DNA from: JBGPML01 sp041486955
GTDB taxonomy: Bacteria; Patescibacteriota; UBA1384; 2-12-FULL-50-11; DASWYB01
DNA: 24,541 nucleotides
Reading direction: 5' to 3'
Assembly: GCA_041486955.1 (NCBI GenBank)
Contig: JBGPML010000008.1
Location: 1 to 24,541, forward strand
The notes under the pieces were generated by a model. That model had not been told where the DNA came from. It saw nothing but the letters and a program-made list of their open reading frames with translations, and ran no database searches. Shown here piece after piece: positions 7,339 through 13,398 of the stretch (its first letter is position 1; the number at the start of each line of letters is the position of its first letter). A program made the translations under genes and the position numbers.

Positions 7339-7782
7339 ATGGAACCATGGCTGCAGGCTGTTGCTTCAGGACCAGGAATCCTTTGCCTCGCGATACTTGT
7401 TCTATCGCTTGCAGATAACCGCCGCATCTTTGGGTGGGCAGGATGCATCTTTCTCTTTGTCCTCTCGGTTTGGGCAGCCATTCGATGGGGCCAGGAGGCT
7501 CCTCTGCTTTACATCCAGATGCTTCTGGCAAAGTTACAGGCGACAGCCCAACCCGTAACCGACCTGTCACGGACTGTCACCAACTCTGTTCGAGATATCT
7601 TAGGTCACCCGGCAACGCCTGTTTCCTCTGTGCCAGTACAAGCCCCGACCTCGATTTACAACGACCACTTCTACGTTGGCTGGATTGCCCTTGCCGCTTG
7701 TGCCGTCCGCCTTGTTGTCGAAATCTTTCGTGAGAAGGCCGTTCCCGTCTATCGCTATCTCTTCGACCCTCGCCGATTATGA
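7339..7782 (+). CDS. Hypothetical membrane protein, 147 residues, three predicted spans
   Basis: I do not recognise this protein. Hydrophobic segments lie at about 12-27 (ILCLAILVLSLA), 31-49 (FGWAGCIFLFVLSVWAAI) and 111-130 (FYVGWIALAACAVRLVVEIF). The 60-residue loop between spans 2 and 3 is Thr/Val/Pro-rich and mostly uncharged. The C-terminus is basic and aromatic (VYRYLFDPRRL). The start at ATG 7339 is preferred over ATG 7291 because GGGGGA (7328-7333) is 5 nt upstream, and because 7291 lies within the promoter. It is a single-gene unit with its own promoter and terminator. Confidence 0.75.
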   Translation: MEPWLQAVASGPGILCLAILVLSLADNRRIFGWAGCIFLFVLSVWAAIRWGQEAPLLYIQMLLAKLQATAQPVTDLSRTVTNSVRDILGHPATPVSSVPVQAPTSIYNDHFYVGWIALAACAVRLVVEIFREKAVPVYRYLFDPRRL

Positions 7783-7788
7783 TCCCCA

Positions 7789-7829
7789 CCCGCCTCTTCT
7801 GATTCAAGAAGCCAGGCGGGTTTTATTTT
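7789..7829 (+). terminator. Terminator of the gene at 7339-7782
   Basis: CCCGCCT (7789-7795) pairs with AGGCGGG (7814-7820). An inner CTTCT/AGAAG stem extends the helix around a GATTCA loop, leaving a two-base CC bulge. TTTTATTTTT follows. Confidence 0.88.
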
Positions 7830-7852
7830 TATCATTTTAACCTTTTACAACC

Positions 7853-7881
7853 TTGACGAAACTGTCATTTTAGGTTAAACT
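7853..7881 (+). promoter_or_regulatory. Promoter of the gene at 7928
   Basis: TTGACG (7853-7858) and TAAACT (7876-7881) have a 17-nt spacer. The leader to ATG 7928 is about 40 nt. Confidence 0.7.
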
Positions 7882-7927
7882 CTCTTCAACACTGGCGATT
7901 GGGCCAACCTGAGTATGGGACATAGAT

Positions 7928-8530
7928 ATGGAGACTAAAATCGTTTTCATGGTGACTGACGAGGGACAGAAAGTGATAGAGAAGGAAATCGCCGATGAAT
8001 TCTGCGGCAAAAGCCTTATCGATCTCTGTTCCGATCATGAGCGTGTGCCAATCCATATAGCTTCGGAGCTACACTACATCACCGATTTTAACGCAATAAT
8101 GCGATCAAAAGCACTTCAGGCCGTGATCGAACTCCGAAGAACTTTAGGAGCCGAAAAGAACAAACCGTACGGTCTTGGGCTCGCAGAAGGTCTGATGGAA
8201 GAGGGCATTGACGTCTTAATCTTTGTTCGATTCGGTTTCTTTACCAACAACAAGGAGATCAACAGGCTAAAAGCCGACTTTCACATCGTCCAGGCCGGAT
8301 ATACAAATACTGTGGCTCGGGCAGTAGCCGGATTCATCCGCTCTGGGAATAAATATCTCCTGCCTAACCCCGTTCCTGAGCGTATTGCTCAGCAACACAC
8401 CTCCTACAATATCACCCTCGCCACCCTCAAAAAAGCGCAAGACATCACCATCTCGTCACTCGAAAAGGAAAAAGAACTGTTCGATAAGCGAAGCGTACTA
8501 GCAGCCCGTCGGCTTAGCGCGCGCTCCTAG
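7928..8530 (+). CDS. Hypothetical soluble protein, 200 residues
   Basis: I do not recognise a family. There is no signal peptide or membrane span. The N-terminus (METKIVFMVTDEGQKVIEKE) looks like a beta strand followed by a helix. A central part is Gly-rich with a strand (LAEGLMEEGIDVLIFVRFG), and the C-terminal 45 residues are a charged helix (LKKAQDITISSLEKEKELFD) ending in a basic tail. The ribosome binding site is weak (GGGA at 7917-7920). It stands alone between a clear promoter and a clear terminator. Codon use looks like its neighbours, so it is probably resident rather than recently acquired. Confidence 0.72.
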   Translation: METKIVFMVTDEGQKVIEKEIADEFCGKSLIDLCSDHERVPIHIASELHYITDFNAIMRSKALQAVIELRRTLGAEKNKPYGLGLAEGLMEEGIDVLIFVRFGFFTNNKEINRLKADFHIVQAGYTNTVARAVAGFIRSGNKYLLPNPVPERIAQQHTSYNITLATLKKAQDITISSLEKEKELFDKRSVLAARRLSARS

Positions 8531-8580
8531 AACAAATCTATAAATGGACTACAGCTTGACGTGAAACAACCCAGCCTTCA

Positions 8581-8613
8581 CGATTCGGTCATCCCCGACC
8601 GGGTCGTTTTTTT
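8581..8613 (+). terminator. Terminator of the gene at 7928-8530
   Basis: CGATTCGGTC (8581-8590) pairs with GACCGGGTCG (8597-8606) over 10 bp including two G-T pairs. The loop is ATCCCC, followed by TTTTTTT. Confidence 0.88.
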
Positions 8614-8621
8614 ATCAAAAA

Positions 8622-8640
8622 GGTAGCCCGTAGGGGAATC
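8622..8640 (-). repeat. Partial copy of a tRNA 3' end
   Basis: These 19 bases match the 3' end of the tRNA-Glu gene (8811-8829) at 17 positions, in the same orientation and 189 bp away. On the minus strand the copy reads GATTCCCCTACGGGCTACC. The flanking minus-strand sequence does not fold as a full tRNA, although a GGGGTTTTCAA string at about 8661-8671 recalls a tRNA-Glu(UUC) anticodon loop. It may be a decayed tRNA or an attachment-site scar. Confidence 0.6.
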
Positions 8641-8777
8641 TCAGTCGGGCAGAACCCTCCTTGAAAACCCCTCGTCTCGATCAATCGGGATCCCGTTTTT
8701 TTGCCGAGTGACGGAGTCACCCGGAACATACCCGGAGGGTGCCGACCCTTTTCCCTGTTCGATTCCACCAACCAAAC

Positions 8778-8800
8778 GAAAAACGACCTCATAGAGGTCA
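8778..8800 (-). terminator. Terminator of the tRNA-Glu transcript
   Basis: On the minus strand GACCTC (8799-8794) and GAGGTC (8790-8785) form a 6-bp stem with a 3-nt loop, followed by GTTTTT. The stem sits inside a larger dyad, ACCAAACGAAA (8771-8781) with TTTCGTTTGGT (8803-8813), whose outer end includes the tRNA's own ACCA. Confidence 0.8.
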
Positions 8801-8809
8801 TCTTTCGTT

Positions 8810-8884
8810 TGGTAGTCCGTAGGAGAATCGAACTCCTGTTACAAGGATGAGAACCTTGCGTCCTAACCACTAGACGAACGGGCC
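8810..8884 (-). tRNA. tRNA-Glu (anticodon CTC)
   Basis: The minus strand gives a 75-nt cloverleaf. It has a D-arm GTCT...GGAC typical of tRNA-Glu, an anticodon stem CAAGG/CCTTG with loop TTCTCAT (anticodon CTC), and a T-arm AGGAG-TTCGATT-CTCCT. CCA is encoded at the 3' end. The acceptor stem pairs GGCCCGT with ACGGACT, which gives a G-U at the first pair and a C-A mismatch at the third. The third-pair mismatch is odd for a functional tRNA. Confidence 0.93.
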
Positions 8885-9040
8885 ATTATATAAATCCGAA
8901 ATCCAAAGGCCAAATGACGAAAACCTGTAACTATCTCCATGGGGTTAAAAGTGACTGTATGTCAGGTTATCTACCTGTTAGGCCCAAACCGCAGAAGCCA
9001 GTAGAACGGCACATGGCGAGTAATTCACGACAGGAGCCAT

Positions 9041-9067
9041 ATTATACCACTAACACCTTTAAAACAA
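9041..9067 (-). promoter_or_regulatory. Probable promoter for tRNA-Glu
   Basis: On the minus strand TATAAT (9046-9041) is preceded by TGG, an extended -10. TTGTTT (9067-9062) lies 15 nt upstream as a poor -35. The tRNA begins about 155 nt downstream. Another TATAAT abuts the tRNA 5' end (8890-8885) but is too close to serve. Confidence 0.45.
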
Positions 9068-9082
9068 CCCTGCGAGCCTCTT

Positions 9083-9709
9083 TTAGGCCCCAGAGGGGCC
9101 CTTCTTCCGTGCCGAGAGTACGTGTTTTACCACTGGCAGGATCGAAATCAGGATAATTGCCCCAATAATGTAGTTTAAATAATGCTCCAAATCAGGGATA
9201 GAATTGGCTAAAAAGTAACCGGCTAAGGTAATCCCCATACCCCATAACAGGGCACCAACCAGGTTATAGGCAAAGAAGACTGAATACGGCATCGAGCCAA
9301 TTCCGGCTAAAACAGGGGTAAATGTCCGGACAATAGGGACAAAACGGGCTAAAACAATGGCTTTATGGCCATGCTTGGCAAAAAAAGCCTCTGATTCCTC
9401 AACATAATGCTTTTTAAAGATTTTCGAGTCTTCACGGGCAAAAAGACGACGGCCGAACCTGTTGCCCATCCAATACCCCACCTGATCACCCAGGAATGCC
9501 GCAATAAACACCAGGATTATCAGGTTAAATATATTAAAATTACCGGCAGCCGCGGCCACACCTGCCAGGATCAGTAAACTGTCACCAGGGAGGAAGAACC
9601 CGAAAAACAGGCCTGATTCGGCAAAAATGATTAAAAATATCGCTAAATAGCCCAGCTGAACCAAGGCTTCCGGGTTAATAACGGCTTTGATTTGATGCAC
9701 AACATCCAT
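9083..9709 (-). CDS. DedA family membrane protein
   Basis: The 208-residue protein belongs to the DedA/SNARE-associated family. These integral membrane proteins contribute to envelope homeostasis, and some act as lipid flippases or scramblases. The signatures are FFLPGDSLLILAG (about 38-50), GDQVGYWMGNRFGRR (74-88) and ARFVPIVRTFTPVLAGIG (121-138), with the conserved Arg and Pro of the last motif present. Hydrophobic spans or re-entrant helices lie at about 14-35, 37-72, 140-170 and 179-197. It ends in a basic tail. The start ATG 9709 has only a weak upstream GAG. It is divergent from the module-protein locus and upstream of tRNA-Glu on the same strand. Confidence 0.93.
   Translation of the reverse strand: MDVVHQIKAVINPEALVQLGYLAIFLIIFAESGLFFGFFLPGDSLLILAGVAAAAGNFNIFNLIILVFIAAFLGDQVGYWMGNRFGRRLFAREDSKIFKKHYVEESEAFFAKHGHKAIVLARFVPIVRTFTPVLAGIGSMPYSVFFAYNLVGALLWGMGITLAGYFLANSIPDLEHYLNYIIGAIILISILPVVKHVLSARKKGPSGA
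9086..9100 (-). terminator. Hairpin at the dedA stop, possible terminator
   Basis: GGCCCC (9086-9091) pairs with GGGGCC (9095-9100) around a 3-nt loop. On the minus strand it overlaps the last codons and is followed by TAAAAG, so there is no real U-tract. It may only slow or protect the transcript end. Confidence 0.35.
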
Positions 9710-9823
9710 TGCTCAGTATCGTGTCAAACCACATTGGTTTTCGCAAGATGCACCACATTCGTCTTTTGATTTTTCTTTTACTCCCAAGCTGCCCTACATA
9801 TAGATCGCCACCCCTGGCTCGCA

Positions 9824-9852
9824 TTGACAAAACGGCCAAATTATGATAATAT
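9824..9852 (+). promoter_or_regulatory. Promoter of the first module-protein unit
   Basis: A perfect TTGACA (9824-9829) and TAATAT (9847-9852) are separated by 17 nt. The promoter and what follows align with the promoter at 10854-10882. Confidence 0.85.
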
Positions 9853-9859
9853 TATTTAG

Positions 9860-9991
9860 CAATTGACGCAGGATTAACCGAAGAAGCCTGCCAACGCAGC
9901 CTTTACAAATAAGTCATATCTACGTGCCATTACGGGCCTTACCGCCCTTCGGACACAGCATCTTGCATTACACTTGAGGACAAAGAAGAAA
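9860..9991 (+). promoter_or_regulatory. Structured 5' leader, copy 1
   Basis: The leader before the gene at 9992 is about 130 nt and aligns with the leader at 10890-11006. Shared blocks are ACGCAGGAT (9866-9874), CCTGC (9887-9891), ACGCAGCCTTTACAA (9894-9908), AGTCA followed by ATCT, and GGGCCTTACCGCCCTTCGG (9934-9952, nearly identical). GCAGG (9868-9872) can pair with CCTGC, and GGGC with GCCC. Conservation between paralogous units argues for a cis-acting RNA element. No known riboswitch class is recognised. Confidence 0.6.
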
Positions 9992-10594
9992 ATGACGTTT
10001 CTTGGACAGATCGCCAAAGGTGGACTGAAACTGGTCACAATCATCCTAGTTGTGACATTCATGCTCGGCGGTATTACCGTCTGGGCGCTCTCCAGCGCCG
10101 TCACGGCCGGCATACGGCTTGTGAGCAACATTAATTCACCCGGTGCTTCGTTCAACACGAACGTATCGTCCAGCGTGAATTCAGACTCGGCAGGCATGAA
10201 CCCTGTCATCTACAACCAACGGATGGAAGAAGCACAAATGGCGGCCGAACGGGCTCGAATAGCCTACGGCAAGAACCGAATTTACGCCGAGGCCGCCGAA
10301 ACGGCCCAGCGCAATTTGAAGCAGTTTCTCGAGGAGCGGCCGGTACAGGCCATGCGTGATCGAAGTGCGACTGGGATTGGGGAGGGCAATGCGGTCGTCC
10401 GAAAGCCGGCGATCGTCTACCGTCAATATACGGGACCCGCTTGTCTGACTAAGCAGCAACGGATCGATCTGGGCTTTATCCCAGACATTCGCAAGGCAGT
10501 TCAGGACGTCAGAGTTCAGAACAAGCGACAGGACGCGGTCCTATCCAATCACGAAGACCGGTTGAGGAAGCTGGAAGTACATCCAAGGCCGTAA
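9992..10594 (+). CDS. Module protein A: N-terminally anchored membrane protein with X and Y modules
   Basis: The 200-residue protein has an N-terminal membrane span (about 13-36, LKLVTIILVVTFMLGGITVW), then a Ser/Asn-rich linker (45-68). Module X follows at 69-118, with pattern NP-x-x-Y-x-x-RME-x-A and NRI-x-AE, a charged helix. Module Y is at 141-195: VYRQYTGPACLTKQQRIDLG and then a coiled-coil-like helix ending HEDRLRKLE. Module X recurs in the protein at 12425-13120 and module Y in the protein at 11007-12344, so the three genes are modular relatives. I do not recognise either module. ATG 9992 is chosen over TTG 9974 because GAGGA (9976-9980) and GAAGAA lie between. It is probably anchored in the membrane with the modules outside, which is inference. 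Confidence 0.8.
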   Translation: MTFLGQIAKGGLKLVTIILVVTFMLGGITVWALSSAVTAGIRLVSNINSPGASFNTNVSSSVNSDSAGMNPVIYNQRMEEAQMAAERARIAYGKNRIYAEAAETAQRNLKQFLEERPVQAMRDRSATGIGEGNAVVRKPAIVYRQYTGPACLTKQQRIDLGFIPDIRKAVQDVRVQNKRQDAVLSNHEDRLRKLEVHPRP

Positions 10595-10668
10595 TGAATT
10601 CCGGAAATCAGTGTTTTGAACCGATCTAACAAGCATTAATGACGTAGAAGTTCGTCACGAACCTTACC

Positions 10669-10715
10669 GAGGCGCTTTATTTATCATAATCCAAATGATA
10701 AAGCGCCTCTTTTTT
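10669..10715 (+). terminator. Terminator of module-protein unit 1
   Basis: GAGGCGCTTTAT (from 10669) with the ATCAT that follows pairs with ATGATAAAGCGCCTC (to 10709), and TTTTTT follows. The preceding ACCTTACC and the GAGGCGCT/AGCGCCTC arms also occur in the terminator at 13399-13442, so the two terminators look homologous. Confidence 0.9.
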
Positions 10716-10853
10716 ATGTTCAAAAAGCCCATAATGCTAGAAATTTCCTCTGTGTATCAAATCAGGGTCGCTTTCGCAAAATACCGTTTTTCGATACATA
10801 TAAAACTACAACAGTTAGGCACGATACGTATATATCCAAACCCCTTATTCACA
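10716..10853. other. AT-rich spacer between the two module-protein units
   Basis: I see no gene or clear structure in this stretch of about 140 bp. It separates the first terminator from the second promoter. Confidence 0.5.
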
Positions 10854-10882
10854 TTGACAAAAACGCGATTTTATGCTAGGAT
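10854..10882 (+). promoter_or_regulatory. Promoter of the second module-protein unit
   Basis: TTGACA (10854-10859) and TAGGAT (10877-10882) have a 17-nt spacer. The flanks TTATG...ATT...TTTAG match the promoter at 9824-9852 base for base at many positions. Confidence 0.82.
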
Positions 10883-10889
10883 TGTTTAG

Positions 10890-11006
10890 AAAATCACGCA
10901 GGATGTATAAGCGCAAGTGAGCCTGCTCACGCAGCCTTTACAACTTATAGTCACATCTCTTCGCCCTTCGGGGCCTTATCGCCCTTCGGGGCATGGAGAT
11001 TCGAAC
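10890..11006 (+). promoter_or_regulatory. Structured 5' leader, copy 2, with two UUCG tetraloop hairpins
   Basis: This leader shares with copy 1 the blocks ACGCAGGAT (10896-10904) and ACGCAGCCTTTACAA (10929-10943), and a GCAGG...CCTGC pairing. Nearer the start codon the 14-mer TCGCCCTTCGGGGC occurs twice (10961-10974 and 10979-10992), separated by CTTA. Each copy folds as GCCC-TTCG-GGGC, the very stable cUUCGg tetraloop. The first GGGC can instead pair with the second GCCC, so two folds compete directly ahead of the ribosome binding site GGAGA (10995-10999). Confidence 0.65.
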
Positions 11007-12344
11007 GTGAAGAAAATCGTGTTGTTCGTCGTTGGTTTCACGCTCGCCACTTCGGTGGCTCGAGCCCAGGAGCCCTTCGGCGATGTGCCGATGGGTGGAG
11101 TGCCTGTACCTCAGGTGCAGTGCCCTCAACCCGTCATCGCCTGCTCTCCCCCTTCCTGTCAGCAGGGATCGCAAGGTCCTAGAGGCTTGCCCGGTCGCGA
11201 CGGACGACGTGGTCCGAGAGGCTACAGTGGTCGCACCAAGATTGTCTACCGCAACTATAGGGGAGGCAATGGCTTGACCAAGCAGCAGCGGGTCAATCTC
11301 GGACTCGTTCCTGTCCTCCAGAAGGAGGTTCGGGCCAACAAAGCGGAAATCAAGCGAGTCGACAAACGCGTCGACAGTCTGAAAGTGACGGTCGACGACC
11401 ACGAGACGCGGCTGAAGAAGGCGGAAGCAAAACTAGCGACATTGTCGCCTGCTGTTCCTCAGGGAATACCGCCTGTGCCTCAAGGTACGCCACCGGTACC
11501 TCCTGGAACCACCCCAACACCGGGTACGACTCCCGCCCCTGGCGCCACTCCTCCTGCCACCCCGGCGACACCGGCCGCACCGCTTGGTCCTTCCCCAGGA
11601 GGATCAACGCCGACTGCGCCTGGTACCCCAGCTCCGAGCAACGGGATTGAGACCAAACCAACCCTGGATGAACAGCCTCGAAAGTCAGGCGCAGGACTGC
11701 AATATGCTGATTATCATCCGAGCTCATCGCCGCAATTTCATTTGGCGGCCGATGAGAACACCAATAAGCAACCCTCGAACAGCTTCAACATTCCCGTCCA
11801 CGCACGACTTTCGACAAATAGCGCCACCCCTGTAATGGGAGTGACGATCGTCCTGAGCCTCGGAGACAAGGTGATGGCCTCCGGGATTACGGGCCCTAAA
11901 GGCAATCTTGCCTTTAATAAGGTTCCTAAACCGGGCAAGGATGAAACCTATGTCCTCCACGTCACCCAGACGCCGCAAAGCATGTTCGTTGATGGAGAAA
12001 CCGAGGATCTCGATCCGGCCAAGCCGGAAACCACATTTTCGATCGTCCACGTCGCGGACACTTACGCTTCCGCTAAAGAGGCAGAAGAGAAAGCAACCCA
12101 AGCGAGCGAGAACGCTATGCACGCCTGGAATGGAACGAATCAGAATGGCAAGACGTTGCGTGCCATTTCTAATAACGTCAGTGCCATACGGATGAACTTT
12201 CCGCATCACTGGCAATGGTACACCATGATCACGGCATCGATCCTCGTGATTATTGCCTTCGCCATCTGGATCGTTGAGAAACTCGTCGCATGGGCCAATA
12301 AGAAATGGCCTCCTGCGCCACAGGCTGATTCAGACAACCTCTGA
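11007..12344 (+). CDS. Module protein B: exported, collagen-like stretch, coiled coil, Pro/Thr stalk, beta domain and C-terminal membrane anchor
   Basis: The start is GTG 11007, with GGAGA 7 nt upstream; this places a signal peptide at 1-20 (VKKIVLFVVGFTLATSVARA). Then come a Pro/Cys segment (C39, C46, C51), seven collagen-like Gly-X-Y triplets (54-75), module Y (79-141: IVYRNYRG, LTKQQRVNLG) running into a coiled coil, and a Pro/Thr-rich stalk (149-213). A predicted beta-sandwich (about 258-350) follows, with a GITGPKGNLAFNKVP turn as in Ig- or CnaB-like folds, then a helix with AEEKA repeats (352-395). The C-terminal span (406-424) is followed by a Lys-containing tail. The layout is that of a surface stalk tethered to the membrane. 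It is the first gene of an operon with the next two genes. Confidence 0.85.
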   Translation: MKKIVLFVVGFTLATSVARAQEPFGDVPMGGVPVPQVQCPQPVIACSPPSCQQGSQGPRGLPGRDGRRGPRGYSGRTKIVYRNYRGGNGLTKQQRVNLGLVPVLQKEVRANKAEIKRVDKRVDSLKVTVDDHETRLKKAEAKLATLSPAVPQGIPPVPQGTPPVPPGTTPTPGTTPAPGATPPATPATPAAPLGPSPGGSTPTAPGTPAPSNGIETKPTLDEQPRKSGAGLQYADYHPSSSPQFHLAADENTNKQPSNSFNIPVHARLSTNSATPVMGVTIVLSLGDKVMASGITGPKGNLAFNKVPKPGKDETYVLHVTQTPQSMFVDGETEDLDPAKPETTFSIVHVADTYASAKEAEEKATQASENAMHAWNGTNQNGKTLRAISNNVSAIRMNFPHHWQWYTMITASILVIIAFAIWIVEKLVAWANKKWPPAPQADSDNL

Positions 12345-12353
12345 CATTCAAAT

Positions 12354-12395
12354 CAGCCCTCACTCTCGGGCTGCGTTCATTCACTGGACGCAGCC
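12354..12395 (+). promoter_or_regulatory. Overlapping intercistronic hairpins between module proteins B and C
   Basis: CAGCCC (12354-12359) can pair with GGGCTG (12368-12373). GGCTGCGT (12369-12376) can instead pair with ACGCAGCC (12388-12395). The two share bases and exclude each other. CCTTTCTTTC follows the second stem, a poor U-tract, so partial termination or mRNA processing is possible. The next ribosome binding site (AAGGAGA, 12410-12416) is just downstream. Confidence 0.5.
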
Positions 12396-12424
12396 CCTTT
12401 CTTTCTCTCAAGGAGAAGACGACA

Positions 12425-13120
12425 ATGGCATCGTTTCTCAATTGGCTCGTAACTGTGCTCGCCTGGTTATGGGCATTCGGATGGAGATGGATCCTCGGCA
12501 TCATCGTTGCCATCTTCCTGTACTTCCGGGCCGGAGACTTGGCCCACTACGTTCACGAGCATGGTGGAGTAGGTCCTTCACTCAAGGCCGCGGCCAAATC
12601 TGTCGACAACGGCATCAAGGAACTCTGGAACAGCAAGAGAAGCGCTAGTTCACCGATATATCCCGATGCGGCAACAATCAATCCCGCTGTTTATTCAGAA
12701 AGGATGGAACAGGCCAGGGTCAGAGCGTATCAGGATGCTATCGACTACCACGCCAATCGGATCGTGGCCGAGAAAACCCTGGAAGCCAATAAGGAACTCA
12801 AGGATCTGGCTGAAGGGAGAGCACCCGGTATAAGGATCGATGCTCATCAGTTCAAGGTTGGATACTATCTGAGCTCGTCAAGCACAACCACTGAAGTGCC
12901 GATGACGCTCCACGTCGTCAGACTCAACGAAGGAGGCGAAGAACGGTACCCCGGAGTGACCGCTCGATACTTTAGGATTCCGGCAACTCCCGGGTATTCC
13001 TACGATGTGTATGCGGAATTGAACGATGGGACATTATCCATCGTTCAACACATCAAGTACGAACCCGGGGCCAGTCCCGATCCGAGCATGTGGAAGTTCA
13101 ACTTTGTCGTTACGCCTTAG
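12425..13120 (+). CDS. Module protein C: N-terminally anchored protein with module X and a C-terminal beta domain
   Basis: The 231-residue protein has a very Trp-rich N-terminal membrane segment (about 5-33, with LAWLWAFGWRWILGIIVAIF). An amphipathic stretch is followed by module X (85-134): NPAVYSERMEQA, NRIVAEKTLE and LKDLAEGRAP, matching protein A at 69-118. The C-terminal part (about 138-231) is likely a beta domain with many aromatic and Thr/Ser residues (GYYLSSSSTTTEVPMTLHVV). The start ATG 12425 has AAGGAGA 8 nt upstream. It is the second gene of the operon; its stop overlaps the ribosome binding site of the next gene. Module X shared with A and operon linkage to B suggest that the proteins assemble together. 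No known family is recognised. Confidence 0.82.
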   Translation: MASFLNWLVTVLAWLWAFGWRWILGIIVAIFLYFRAGDLAHYVHEHGGVGPSLKAAAKSVDNGIKELWNSKRSASSPIYPDAATINPAVYSERMEQARVRAYQDAIDYHANRIVAEKTLEANKELKDLAEGRAPGIRIDAHQFKVGYYLSSSSTTTEVPMTLHVVRLNEGGEERYPGVTARYFRIPATPGYSYDVYAELNDGTLSIVQHIKYEPGASPDPSMWKFNFVVTP

Positions 13121-13129
13121 GAGAGCACG

Positions 13130-13390
13130 ATGGCACTGACCTGTGATGCGATTCGACTCATGCTCAGGAGCATGCCAACCCTGAGCGATGACGATCAAAA
13201 AGTTGTCTGGGAGCACATTTGTGGCCACGATGGCTGCAAACGGGAGTTTCTCGCAGTGATCCAGACGCATTTGCGCGCCGCGAATCCGCAACCGACTCCA
13301 GCTCCCCCAGCCCCCGCTCGCACGCCTAATCTCTACGAAAGAGTAAGGGCAAAGCGAGACGAATTCCTACAACGCCGAGGTTCACCATGA
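13130..13390 (+). CDS. Module protein D: small Cys/His protein, zinc-finger-like, with a Pro-rich linker
   Basis: The 86-residue protein has a Cys/His cluster at C5, H29, C31, H33 and C36. The spacing H29-x3-H33-x2-C36, with C5 ahead, resembles the H-x3-C-x2-C zinc motif of anti-sigma factor N-termini (zf-HC2), with one Cys replaced by His. A Pro/Ala linker (53-66) leads to a basic helix (YERVRAKRDEFLQRR). No membrane span is present, unlike many anti-sigma factors, and no sigma factor lies in the window. AGGAGAG (13119-13125) overlaps the stop of gene C, so translation is coupled. It is the last gene of the operon before a strong terminator. A zinc-binding regulator or assembly factor of the B/C proteins is a guess. 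Confidence 0.75.
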   Translation: MALTCDAIRLMLRSMPTLSDDDQKVVWEHICGHDGCKREFLAVIQTHLRAANPQPTPAPPAPARTPNLYERVRAKRDEFLQRRGSP

Positions 13391-13398
13391 ACCTCACC

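Noticed and set aside
8687..8703. CGGGATCCCG followed by seven T, as another terminator
   Set aside because: The dyad has no loop and could not fold as a stable hairpin; at most a remnant.
8589..8870. Minus-strand open frame of 93 codons
   Set aside because: It runs through the tRNA-Glu gene, its terminator and the plus-strand terminator at 8581-8613, so it is not coding.
8914..9156. Plus-strand open frame of 80 codons opposite the 3' end of dedA
   Set aside because: It overlaps dedA and a probable promoter on the other strand and has no ribosome binding site.
10695..10889. Plus-strand open frame of 64 codons
   Set aside because: It begins in the terminator stem at 10669-10709 and ends past the promoter at 10854-10882.
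10961..10992. Two short direct repeats as the start of a CRISPR array
   Set aside because: Only two 14-base units with a 4-base gap, each a tetraloop hairpin inside an mRNA leader; there are no spacers and no cas genes.
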